A stretch of DNA of 64,000 nucleotides from Littorina saxatilis (Eukaryota; Mollusca; Gastropoda; Littorinimorpha; Littorinidae): assembly GCF_037325665.1 (NCBI RefSeq), contig NW_027128233.1, positions 265,001 to 329,000 of the forward strand, read 5' to 3'. Shown here piece by piece: positions 9,075-19,704 of the stretch. The translations under genes were made by a program, and so were the position numbers. Every line of letters starts with the position of its first letter. The first letter of the stretch is position 1. Below the pieces are notes generated by a model. The model had not been told where the DNA came from, did no database searches, and saw only the letters and a program-made list of their open reading frames with translations.

Positions 9075-12000
9075 TGTTTGTCAGAAAAGAGTTGTGTTCG
9101 TGAGCGGGAGTGACACCCTGACGCGACCTCTCGCTACTTTTACCTGTTTGACTGTTTTATGAAAGTTTGTATCGACTGATTTTAGTACCAGAAGCTTTCT
9201 GATGGAACCGTCTACACAGTGGTATCTTTTTCTACGAAATCTGTCCATGGATCCCCGAGCTTTCTTCATCTTTGTCGTTTGGCTGTCAGCCATCACAGTG
9301 CAGTGTTCCGTAGGCCTGTTCAGCGACCTGCTTGGCCAGTTAGCCAGCAGTTGTAATGACAGTGCGCTTTACGTCAACAGTGGCGTAGGCCTACGCGTGC
9401 CAGGTGTGCCATCCAGTTGTTCTGTGCGTCGGTGCTACACAAGAGAACAGCTGCTGAAATTGGACTTGAATACAGGCAGTCCTCCTGTGACCCCCTCTCC
9501 CTCTCTTGGATTACCTCTGACCTCCGCTGATCATCCTCTGGCCTCCACTCTTGGATTACCTTGCTCTACGGTGCCCTTCGCACATGGATTACCTGGTCCT
9601 CTGTCGCTGCCATCGTCGATGTCTTCTGCTTCCAGCTGTGCCGCTAGCGATGGGTCATCGCTGTGTTGTCGCCTTAATGACAACGGTATCCACTGCCGCC
9701 AGCTGCCGTGCCTACGCAACCGCCCAAAGAAGGCACACAGGGGGCATCGCCGCAGACCGCGACTGAGGAGTGGGGCAGTGCTTCCAGACGTACCAGATCG
9801 TAAGCCACGAACACAGGCCACACCCCCCACCTCCTCCTCCACACCTCTCCACATCGCACTCTTCAACGCTCAATCAGTCTCATCAACACAACAAGCATGC
9901 AAACGCACAGACATTGTAGACTACATCACAGATAAGGACATAGACATTTTAGTTCTTACCGAGACTTGGTTGAAGGAAAACGGCGATGAAAGTGTCTGTG
10001 CCGATTTAACACCACCGAACTACTCTCTGCGATCATATCCCCGCACCACCGGCCGCGGTGGAGGAATAGCCGTCATCATGAAGAACACTCTAGCTAAACA
10101 TGTCTCTTTTAACACTGTGCTGCCGTTTAAACACACCTCGTTTGAGTGTGTACAGGTGACATTGGCGCTTCATCAAAAACCCGTTCAGTTATTCTGCATC
10201 TACAGACCACCCCCCAACGCAAAGAACAAACTCACTGACACTATGTTTTTCTCAGATTTTCATAATCTGCTTGATCACTGCAACACGTTGTCTGGAACCC
10301 CTGTTTTGATTGGTGATATTAATGTTCATTTTGATGACTGTAACCACCCGTCCACTGTCAAGATGTTAGACTTGTTAGATGTTTTTCAGTACACACAGTC
10401 TGTCAGTCAACCAACACACAAGAAGAACCACATCCTTGACTGGGTTATGCATAGGCCTGATGACCATATTGTTCAGTCTGTAACTGTTTCTCATGTTTTA
10501 TCTTCAGATCATTTTTGTGTTTTGTTCGATCTGATGACTAGGCCCCCCACCCCACCCCCTGTTTTCACTTCTGTCCGTTGTCTGCGTACGATGGATAAGG
10601 ATAGTTTCAGGGAAGAGCTGCAGACTGCGCTGTCCCCTTCTCTTACAGCTGATCAGCTTGAAGTTGTACTCCGTGCCGCTCTAGATGTCCATGCTCCCAG
10701 TTTGCGTCGCCGTGTCCGTCCGTCCAAGTCAGCACCGTGGTATCCTGCTATTAGTGAGGAACTGCGTGATGCAAAGTGTGAGCGTAGGCGTGCCGAGCGC
10801 AAGTGCCTTCAGACGGGTCTCACTGTACATAAGCAGATTTTTAACTACACCAAGAACGTTGTAACCAAGATCGTACACTCCGCTAAGACACTTTTTCTGC
10901 AGACTCAGATTGCCACTTGTTCTTCTAGCAAGAAACTGTTTGATATTTGCAACCGCTTGACTGGCCGCACTAAGGTGTCCCCACTCCCCACTGTATTTCC
11001 TGTTAGTGAGCTGCCTGATGTTTTTAGTGATTTTTTCATCCAGAAAGTAGCCGATATTAGATCAGAACTTGACACGCTAGCTGTTAATTCTGCTGCACCC
11101 ACTCATGTTGATGCTTCCCCTGCCTGTACGTTTTTAGCATTCCAGAAAGTCAGTGAGAAGGACCTTAGAGAGATTATTTTGAAATCCAAACCTACAACTT
11201 GTCCACTTGATGCATTGCCCACACCATTACTTGTTGAAAACCTTGATCTTCTGTTGCCTGTTCTCACCCAGATTGTTAATGATAGCCTGTTGTCTGGTGT
11301 TTTTCCATCATTGTTCAAAACTGCACTTGTAAAACCGCTCCTTAAGAAATCCAATCTCGATGTAAATGTCTTAAAGAACTACCGCCCTGTTTCTAACCTT
11401 TCATTTTTGTCAAAGATCATTGAGAAAGTAGTTTTAAAGCAGCTGTTAGTGTATTTGAACACTCATGATCTGATCTCGCATTCTCAGTCAGCATACCGTC
11501 CTTCTCACTGTACTGAGACTGCCCTGCTCAAGGTGACCAACGACATTCTGTCTGCTCTGGATGGTGGTGATGTGTCTGTGCTCACCCTACTGGACCTCTC
11601 GGCAGCGTTTGACACAATAGATCATGTCACACTGCTGAGCAGGCTCCAGACCTTGTATGGCATCTCTGGTCCAGCGCTGGCATGGTTTGAGTCCTACCTT
11701 ACGGACAGAACTCAGGCTGTGCTTGTCGATGGCCAGAGATCAGCCCCAGCCCCCCTTGTTTTCGGTGTCCCTCAAGGCTCTGTACTTGGCCCCGTCCTCT
11801 TCATTATGTATACCAAACCCTTGTCTGCCCTCATTCAAAATCATTCCGTTTCAAACCAGTCTTTTGCTGATGATACCCAGTTGTATAAGCCTAGTTCCCC
11901 CGCTGAGACACATGCCGCCATCCAGACCATTCAGACCTGTATCTTAGATGTTAAGTCATGGATGGTAGAAAATAAGTTAAAACTAAATGATGATAAGACA

Positions 12001-13552
12001 GAGGCACTTCTGTGCATGAAAAAGTCCACTAAGTTCCCAAATTCTCAACCTTCGTCTGTCCAAGTAGGCAATACCGACATCTCTTTCTCTTCTTCAGCTA
12101 GAAACCTCGGCTTCACCATCTCCTCAGACATGACACTCAACAAGCACATCTCCAACATCTGTAGGTCCGCATACTTTGAACTCCGCAAGATCGCAACCAT
12201 CCGCCATACTCTGTCCGTTCAAACTACAAACACTCTAGTCTGCTCTCTTGTTCTTTCTAAACTTGACTACTGTAACTCTCTTCTCTCTGGCTGTCCACTC
12301 TACCTCCTGCACAAACTACAGAAAGTTCAAAATTCTGCAGCACGACTGATCCTCAAAGCACGAAAAAAAGATCATGTCACACCACTTCGCCGCACACTCC
12401 ACTGGTTACCCATCCAAGCCCGCATTGAATACAAACTGTCCACTCTCTGCTTTCACTTCTTCTCTGCCTCGTCTCCTGCTTATTTCTCTGAACTTCTCAC
12501 TGTATACACTCCTGCTAGACAACTCCGCTCCTCTTCTGATAGCCGCACCCTAGTCATCCCACACACAAAATCAAAAGCATATGGACAACGCACTTTTGCA
12601 TTTTGCGCATCTACTCAATGGAACTCTCTCCCCTCTCACATTCGCCACTCTCTGTCAGTACAGTCATTCAAGCGAGCACTCAAAACTCACCTCTTCCTGA
12701 AACACAACTCCTAAAGTCGCAACATTTTGCCATCCTGTTCTGTAACGGTTCCATCTCTATTCAGCTTGTTATTTTTGTCTTTTGTTTTAAATTATTATAA
12801 ATATAATTTTTATTGCAGTAGTCCTTTAATTTTAACCCTTAGCTGTAGGCTAGATATGCATAAGTCATGTCGGTGCCACATAATGCTGACACACATGTTC
12901 CTGTGCATAGTTTATGGATAACGTGTAGTTGGGAAGTTAAGAGTAGAAATAATTAGCATTTAGTGTAGGAGGAGGGTTGGGGGTGGGTAGGGAGGGGGTG
13001 GGTATGGTTTACTTTGAGCAGGTCGGTTTCAGTTTTAATAAAGAATTTTAGAGAATTGTGTATTTTATATTTGAGTCTTTCGTGTTTTAGACATTGATGC
13101 ATTTAATAGTTTTAACGAGTTGCCTTTTGTTTTATCATTCTGGTGTTTATCTAGATGTGTTGTGTATTTTATAAGAAGTTTTTAAAAGTTCGAAGTTATT
13201 TTAGCATATAGGTTTTTTATGGTCTTAATAGTTAAACATGTATTACGTTATTATTAAGATTCATGTTTTGTTAGCACTAAGCAGTTGTTTTAATCAGTCT
13301 GGTTTTCTCTTGTTTTCATTTTATGAACATTTTAAATGTTAGACTAACTTATTGTTTTGTACAGAATAATAACTGTGTGAATGGTGTTATACTGAATGAA
13401 AGAGTGTGACATGAAGTTCTTGTACATCATTGTAAAGAGTGTGAATGACGTTTTAGTTTAGATGTCAAGCGCTTAGAGCAAGCCTTTTTAACGAAAGTTT
13501 TTGATTTAGCGCTATATAAATGTTCTTATTATTATTATTATTATTATAAATG
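9075..13552 (+). mobile_element. CR1/L2-group non-LTR retrotransposon, near full length
   Basis: A LINE with one long ORF (9202-12714), an 830-bp 3' UTR and the tail GCGCTATATAAATGTTC followed by (TTA)n at about 13527-13547, a tail typical of L2-like LINEs. The 5' boundary is uncertain and placed near 9075-9100, just upstream of the GC-richer leader. I could not find matching target duplications. The second copy at 16128-18391 ends with the same CGCTATATAAATG and (TTA)n signature, confirming the 3' end. Confidence 0.8.
9202..12714 (+). CDS. LINE endonuclease/reverse transcriptase, unbroken frame
   Basis: A single 1,170-residue frame. Residues 1-210 form a Ser/Pro-rich leader. Residues about 215-450 are an apurinic-type endonuclease: HIALFNAQSV, DIDILVLTETWL, GRGGGIAVI, IGDINVHFDD, ILDWVMHR and LSSDHFCVL. 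Residues about 640-970 hold the reverse transcriptase: LKNYRPVSNLSFLSKIIEK, LLDLSAAFDTIDH (motif A), GVPQGSVLGPVLF, and FADDTQLY with the catalytic Asp pair, then LGFTISSD. The C-terminal part has the CR1/L2 signature TLHWLPIQARIEYKLSTL. The enzyme would nick target DNA and prime cDNA synthesis there. No internal stop or frame change is present, so this copy is young or recently active. Other clade names in the CR1/L2/Crack group are possible. Confidence 0.85.
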   Translation: MEPSTQWYLFLRNLSMDPRAFFIFVVWLSAITVQCSVGLFSDLLGQLASSCNDSALYVNSGVGLRVPGVPSSCSVRRCYTREQLLKLDLNTGSPPVTPSPSLGLPLTSADHPLASTLGLPCSTVPFAHGLPGPLSLPSSMSSASSCAASDGSSLCCRLNDNGIHCRQLPCLRNRPKKAHRGHRRRPRLRSGAVLPDVPDRKPRTQATPPTSSSTPLHIALFNAQSVSSTQQACKRTDIVDYITDKDIDILVLTETWLKENGDESVCADLTPPNYSLRSYPRTTGRGGGIAVIMKNTLAKHVSFNTVLPFKHTSFECVQVTLALHQKPVQLFCIYRPPPNAKNKLTDTMFFSDFHNLLDHCNTLSGTPVLIGDINVHFDDCNHPSTVKMLDLLDVFQYTQSVSQPTHKKNHILDWVMHRPDDHIVQSVTVSHVLSSDHFCVLFDLMTRPPTPPPVFTSVRCLRTMDKDSFREELQTALSPSLTADQLEVVLRAALDVHAPSLRRRVRPSKSAPWYPAISEELRDAKCERRRAERKCLQTGLTVHKQIFNYTKNVVTKIVHSAKTLFLQTQIATCSSSKKLFDICNRLTGRTKVSPLPTVFPVSELPDVFSDFFIQKVADIRSELDTLAVNSAAPTHVDASPACTFLAFQKVSEKDLREIILKSKPTTCPLDALPTPLLVENLDLLLPVLTQIVNDSLLSGVFPSLFKTALVKPLLKKSNLDVNVLKNYRPVSNLSFLSKIIEKVVLKQLLVYLNTHDLISHSQSAYRPSHCTETALLKVTNDILSALDGGDVSVLTLLDLSAAFDTIDHVTLLSRLQTLYGISGPALAWFESYLTDRTQAVLVDGQRSAPAPLVFGVPQGSVLGPVLFIMYTKPLSALIQNHSVSNQSFADDTQLYKPSSPAETHAAIQTIQTCILDVKSWMVENKLKLNDDKTEALLCMKKSTKFPNSQPSSVQVGNTDISFSSSARNLGFTISSDMTLNKHISNICRSAYFELRKIATIRHTLSVQTTNTLVCSLVLSKLDYCNSLLSGCPLYLLHKLQKVQNSAARLILKARKKDHVTPLRRTLHWLPIQARIEYKLSTLCFHFFSASSPAYFSELLTVYTPARQLRSSSDSRTLVIPHTKSKAYGQRTFAFCASTQWNSLPSHIRHSLSVQSFKRALKTHLFLKHNS

Positions 13553-14154
13553 GGCATTTGAACTATACATTTTACTTGCTAGCTCCGTAATGCAAGTGCA
13601 CATTGGAATACCCAAATCAGTCAGAAAATCAGTGTTGTCGTTGTACATTCCCATACACATTGAGAGAGAGTCATTTCAGACCGGAACGCAAAACTGCCAA
13701 CAACAAAAATGAAACAAACAAACCAACTTACTGTTGCTTCGGATAGTTACACACGTCGGCAGCTCTCATCGCCATTTTCCCCGACAAAGGCCAGGGAAAT
13801 AATGATACAATAAGCTTAGTTCTGATTGGTTAACCGCAGTCAGGATTACAAAAGGGTGAACGCGATTGGCTAATGGACATAGAGCGCTAAACCATGCAAA
13901 CTCGTTTTGAGGCTTGGAAAGAAGTAAGTCCAGTGCAAACCTGAAAACCAAAGTCCCTGGACTTGCTTCCATTTGCCGATTTTTATCCTTCGATTGAATT
14001 TTTTTAGTGGACTTACTTCTTCAAAAAGTCCATAAATATTGATCGCACATCTTAGAAATTTTGACACAAGATGCGCCTTTTTCCCCTCTGCATTATGCTA
14101 TGAAAATCTCATTTTTACCGAATTTGGACTTACTGCCTTCTGCCAATACACGGC
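13553..14154. other. Non-coding, with stray copies of the 72-bp repeat motif
   Basis: Mostly unassigned. GTGGACTTACTTCTTC near 14006 and GGACTTACTGCCTTCTGCC at 14126-14144 repeat the core of the array at 387-674. Confidence 0.45.
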
Positions 14155-14510
14155 AGATTAATGTTGCCGTGCGCTGTAGGTCGTCCAGACTGCCATAGAG
14201 CAGCTTCCCTTGCACCGTGGTCGCCTCCGCTCAGATCTGGCCTCGCGGCGGGACGGGGTGACCTCCGGTAGCTTGGGTTGGGCCCCTTTGAGGCATAGGG
14301 CCCGGCACTCTACCAGCCCGGGGGGACTCCACAGGCAGAGCACCCTCACGTGTTGAATCGTCGTTGTCCATCATGGGAGTGAAATGCGTTGCACTGTCGT
14401 TACGCGCACTTTGGCCCAGCGCATCCGTCTTCAGCAGTGGTTTCTTCTCCGACTTTTCCTTGTCGTGGGAGACTTGCCGTCCATGGCTGCAGAACGTCCC
14501 CCGTCCTTGG
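14155..14510 (-). other. GC-rich, coding-like block, possibly a decayed exon
   Basis: Far GC-richer than its surroundings. On the minus strand one frame reads EKSEKKPLLKTDALGQSARN, then MMDNDDSTREGALPVESPRA and, after a stop, EATTVQGKLLYGSLDDLQRT. The composition and the charged, proline-rich translation look like former coding sequence, but no family is recognisable. It could be a gene fragment carried in by a repeat. The MITE starting at 14511 borders it. Confidence 0.3.
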
Positions 14511-14988
<478 letters not shown>

Positions 14989-14999
14989 TGTCTGAGTGA

Positions 15000-15175
15000 T
15001 CCTTCTCATACCCCATTAGCCTCGGGGAGAGGTGGCTGAATTAGTCCGACCTCTACCCTTTGACCTGTCCAGCTTGGGTGGCCCTACCAGGAGTTTACAC
15101 TCCCGCTGGCATAGCTCTCCGGGTCATCGAGGCACTCAAACCACCACACCGCGCTAAGGAATCAGCCTTGTGGTG
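15000..15175 (+). repeat. LINE 3'-end-like fragment
   Basis: Contains GACCTGTCCAGCTTGGGTGG, CCCTACCAGGAG and GCATAGCTCTCCGGGTCATC. I recognise these words as a recurrent 3' segment of invertebrate LINE copies, from memory only. No flanking repeats were found. Confidence 0.35.
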
Positions 15176-15453
15176 GACAGATGAGTTTGAGGGCAGATCT
15201 TTCTGCTGAGGCTGTTGATTGCAAAACCAAGTATATTCCTCTACCTTGTTCAGAAAACAGATTGAGTTTACAGGATGTAGTGTCGATACAGTGGAACCTA
15301 CAACACAGACACCCCTCAAAATCAAATTCGCAAAATCAAAGTTCCCGCGATAAAATCGACACAAAATCAGAACAACTAAATAGAAACATGTTTAGCATGT
15401 CATTAAATTACCATTTTACTGCTGTACGGTGAAAATTGTCCCTATTTGTCAGT

Positions 15454-15455
<2 letters not shown>
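15176..15455. other. Non-coding, nothing recognised
   Basis: Includes CAGTGGAACCTACAACACAG near 15290, which resembles the end of the CAGTGGAACC MITE found at 41008, but no partner end was seen. Confidence 0.35.
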
Positions 15456-15499
<44 letters not shown>

Positions 15500-15563
15500 C
15501 ACACACACACATACACACACACACATACACACACACATACGAACACGCACATACACACACACA

Positions 15564-15645
<82 letters not shown>
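15456..15645. repeat. CA microsatellite
   Basis: 190 bp of CA units with CATA and CGCA interruptions. All open frames here are repeat artefacts. Confidence 0.95.
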
Positions 15646-15648
<3 letters not shown>

Positions 15649-16127
15649 TTTATATGCATTGCAAATGGAGAATATACCATGAGACAATTAAACTAATTAT
15701 TTATGCATGCTTATGACAGTGTGTTTGATTATCTAGTTTTCCGTTTGCGATTCCTAGCTTGTTTATTGGTTTAAGTACACATGCCTGTTTATTCTTTAGA
15801 TTAAGCATACGGCAGTTTTATTGTGGTTTTCTGAATTGAATTTTCCAGATAATCTCATGAAGCTTTGTAAAATATAATTTGAAAAAAAAAGCCATGACAC
15901 CCGAAGCACTTTTCCTATTTGTCTTCGCCTCCGTGTGCATATATAAGAAGGAACATAATATACATATACTGCTGTAAAACTCAGCAAAGTGAGAAAAGGG
16001 CTGTCCTATAGAAATGTCCGCCTAGCTTCTAGCTTTTTTCATTACAGGGAGACCAGAGAACAATAAAGATAAAAGATAATACAATCAGTTATGACCGCGT
16101 GTAGGCAGAATTGTAAAGACATTAATA

Positions 16128-18363
16128 ACTTTTCATCATGTACACTAAGCCCCTCTCCACACTGATTCAAAACCATTCTGTTTTAAATCAGTCTTTTGCT
16201 GATGACACCCAGCTGTATAAACCCAATCCCCCTGCAGAGACTAATTCCGCCATCCAGACCATTCAGACATGCATCACTGATGTTAAATCTTGGATGGTCG
16301 ATAACAAACTTAAGCTGAATGATGATAAGACTGAAGTCTTACTGTGCAAAAAGAAGAACACTACACTTCCCTCTCCCCAACCTGTTTCTGTTCAAATAGG
16401 CAACACCGACATTCTTTTCTCACCATCAGCTAGAAACCTTGGATTCACCCTTTCTTCTGACATGACCCTTAATGTAACCGTGTGCCAATCTACTTTCCTC
16501 TTTCGTACTGAACTCAAACACTAAAACAGACGACACAAGTTATATTACCCAGGTTCTTTTATTCCATACGATGAAATGGGGAAAATGTGGGATAACGGGG
16601 GTTTATCTTCAAATACAACTTTCACTGTATAGGACTAAACAACTTTAAAAAAAAAACAATGTTCTCACTCTTCATTCTAAAACTACATTCTTTCCCTAAA
16701 AATACCCTTTAAAACACACCAAATCCTTTCCCCAAACTACACTCTACTCTAACTCCTCACTCTCAACTTTAATCCAAAAAAAAACCACAATGAGACTCTA
16801 ATTTAAAACAAACGAAATCTAAAAAAACAACCTAAAAAAAAAAACAATTCTTTAAAAAAAACCAAATCTACAAAAACTCTAACAAAACCTGACCAAAATC
16901 TCTCCACTAAATCTAACTACTCTTCACTAACAAAACCTAGTCTATAAAAACAAATCTACGCCCCACTAAAAAAAGAAAAAGACCTAACTAAACCAGAACA
17001 GACCTAACTAAAAAGAACCCCTCTAGAAAGAAAGACCTAACTAAACCCAGACCTAACTAAACCCCGTCGCACACTCGGCCATCCAGCAAAAGAATCCTCA
17101 CATCCCGGAAAGATTTCCGGCCGTGACAGACATGTCACACAACGGCATTGAAAACACGCCGCACCAAATACACGTCTTCTTCCCTCAAAGATTCCAAGCA
17201 AAAGCACAGTTTTAGCGTTCACATCCTGTGCGCCGGTGTCACAAGATTAACCCATTCAACTCGAGGGGTGTCAGGCAGCCCCACTTTCTTTAGTTAGTGC
17301 CTAACGTCACCTTCAACTATTCAACTTTACATCGCAGCGGAGGGAAAAAGGGAGATGGAATAAAGCCACCTGTCAATTGTTTCCTGCTCACAAAAACATT
17401 AATTACAAAATTTACTGCAGAGGCTTGTACTAAAAAAAAATCGTTTTACCTATGCAAATTTTAGAATCGGCTATTCCGCGAGACCAATTCAATAGAAATG
17501 AAACTCAGTCTCGGAAACCTTAATGGATCCCCGATAGTATAGAGGTACCACGAGTTCACACGGATGCACACAAGTGCATGTGTACCGTAACTCTTTCCCA
17601 AGCTCACATTAACAAACATATATCTTTAGTCTGTAGAGCAGCTTATTTTGAGCTTCGTAAGATCAGCACCATTGATCGCCACACACTCTCCTCTCAAACA
17701 ACTAACACTCTTGTCTGTGCCTTTGTTCTTTCTAAACTTGACTACTGCAACTCTCTTCTCTCTGGCTGTCCTCTGTACCTCCTGCATAAAATACAAAAAG
17801 TCCAAAACTCGGCAGCACGCCTCATTCTGAAAGCACGAAAACGAGATCACGCAACACCACTTCTTCACACACTGCACTGGTTACCTATTCAACTGAGCCC
17901 GCATACAAACTGTCCACCCTCTGCTTTAACTTCTTTTCTGGCTCGTCTCCTGCTTACTTCTCTGAACTCCTCACCGTCTATTCTCCAGCAAGACAACTCC
18001 GTGCCTCTTCTGACTGTCGCATCCTCACCATTCCACACACCAAAACCAAAACATACGGACAACGCACTTTTACTTTCTGCGCACCCACACGATGGAATTC
18101 TCTCCCCTTTCACATCAGCCACTCTCAGTCACCCCAAGCATTCAAACGAGCACTTAAAACGCACCTCTTCAAGAAATACAACCCCTGATTTTGTGTTCTC
18201 AGTCCATCAGTAGGCTACATGTAGTGTATTTGTTGTTTTAGTGATAATGCTTTTAATTAATCGTTGCTGACTATGAATGTAGATGTAAATGCTTGTATAA
18301 CTGTGTTTTAAGCGCAAAGAGCATAATTGTAAAGTTATGATGTTGCGCTATATAAATGCTCAT

Positions 18364-18391
<28 letters not shown>
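16128..18391 (+). mobile_element. CR1/L2-like LINE copy 2, 5'-truncated and split
   Basis: The left part (16128-16472) corresponds to reverse-transcriptase codons of the 9-kb LINE from MYTKPLS through QSFADDTQLYKP to LGFTLSSDMTLN. The right part resumes at 17609 with INKHISLVCRAAYFELRK and runs through LHWLPIQ, the 3' UTR, CGCTATATAAATG and (TTA)n near 18366-18390. Truncation is at the 5' side, as usual for LINEs. The two halves are separated by the insertion at 16473-17608. The right half carries small indels relative to the intact copy, for example around 17890. Confidence 0.85.
16473..17608 (-). mobile_element. LTR-like fossil insertion (possible solo LTR)
   Basis: A 1,136-bp insertion flanked by the 4-bp duplication TTAA (16469-16472 and 17609-17612), restoring the LINE reading when removed. 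Its ends are TGTAACC and GCTCACA, the TG...CA form of an LTR. Read on the minus strand, AATAAAAG lies about 90 bp before the 3' end, as an LTR polyadenylation signal would. No internal genes are seen, so a solo LTR, perhaps of Ty3 type given the 4-bp duplication, is the best reading. A related stretch lies at about 62290-62800. Confidence 0.5.
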
Positions 18392-18394
<3 letters not shown>

Positions 18395-18477
18395 AACTTA
18401 GGACGTCAAACACTCAAATAAAGCATCAGCTGAGTAAATGGAAATAACTCAGTTTGCAAACACGTAACCTCCTTATA

Positions 18478-18552
18478 TGGTATGGATCTGGCAACACCAA
18501 AACGACACTAGGCACGTCCTGGCCCGGATTCAAACCTGCGACCTTCCGATCA
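18478..18552 (-). mobile_element. SINE-B head fragment
   Basis: GGCCCGGATTCAAACCTGCG and ACCTTCCGATCACAA are the reverse of the B-box side of the tRNA-like head in the complete SINE at 53242. It runs directly into a GA tract. Confidence 0.6.
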
Positions 18553-18553
18553 C

Positions 18554-18555
<2 letters not shown>

Positions 18556-18612
<57 letters not shown>
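18556..18612. repeat. GA microsatellite
   Basis: Pure AG dinucleotide tract abutting a SINE-B head fragment. Confidence 0.95.
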
Positions 18613-18616
<4 letters not shown>

Positions 18617-19004
18617 GGGCGGTGAAGCAATTATAAATGCGCTCCTGTGTACATGCAGCTTCAGTGATAACTCAGAGTGTATACGATGTAACCAAAGCAT
18701 CTTTTCTTCTGTAATTGTTTGAAGGAGCTACTCCTAACGTGGCCCGCCGAGCAACGCGAGTGAATCATGCAAAGAAAACGTGAGCTGGTTCTCTGTGTGC
18801 CTTGTAAAGTCGGCCCCGTGACATCTCGTCAGTGATGCCATTTGCCTTTCATAGCAAGTCTTCAGGGGATGTCAACGATGAATTGATACATTATGCTTGA
18901 TTTGGTACGTGAGCAGGGCGACAGAAAATAAACTATTGAAGCCACAGCGCCATTTATTATGGCCGCCGTTTGGCATTACATAATATGTAAGCCTAAGTCC
19001 TCGT

Positions 19005-19007
<3 letters not shown>
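18613..19007. other. Non-coding, nothing recognised
   Basis: No exon or repeat family identified. Confidence 0.35.
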
Positions 19008-19047
<40 letters not shown>

Positions 19048-19224
19048 GCGCGCGCGCACACACACACACGCGCACACACACACACCCACACATACACGCA
19101 CGCACACACACACACACACACACACACGCATGCATGCACACACACACACATACACACGCATGCACGCACACACACATACACACACACATACGCACGCACA
19201 CACACACACACACACACGCACGCA

Positions 19225-19256
<32 letters not shown>

Positions 19257-19270
19257 CACACACACACATA
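19008..19270. repeat. CA microsatellite with CACG and CATGCA blocks
   Basis: Compound CA/CACG/CGCG tract. The long cysteine/valine open frames on both strands are artefacts. Confidence 0.95.
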
Positions 19271-19704
19271 AAACAACAACAGCAAAATACAATCAAAATC
19301 ATACTTGTGTACTCAGGTGCACAAAGGCCCTCAGGGATGTCGTTAGGCGTCGGACATCGGACATAGACCGATTTAGAGGCTCAAATGTCCGATTCACATA
19401 GCCGCATGGCGGTCAGATGTCCTATCGTTTTGAACTAAGCGCTGGCATTGTCCGATAAGAACTCAATTCCTTCGGACAGGGCGATATTCGTTAATGTTCC
19501 TTTCAAGATACACATTTTCAAAAAGCGACCAAGCACTCTCTTGTACAGGTGCACTGAAGTTGTGCAGTGTGGAACTTGCGTTTGGGTGACACCCGTCTTC
19601 AGCACATTAAAGTTGGGAGTATGGGACTCCAACTGACTAAGTCTTGCGTCTGCTTTTGCTGTCAGTTCGAGACATTTTGACGAAGCGCACAGGGCGGGGA
19701 TGTA

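Noticed and set aside
9531-9866. 111-codon minus-strand frame
   Set aside because: Shadow of the Ser/Pro-rich leader of the LINE protein on the plus strand.
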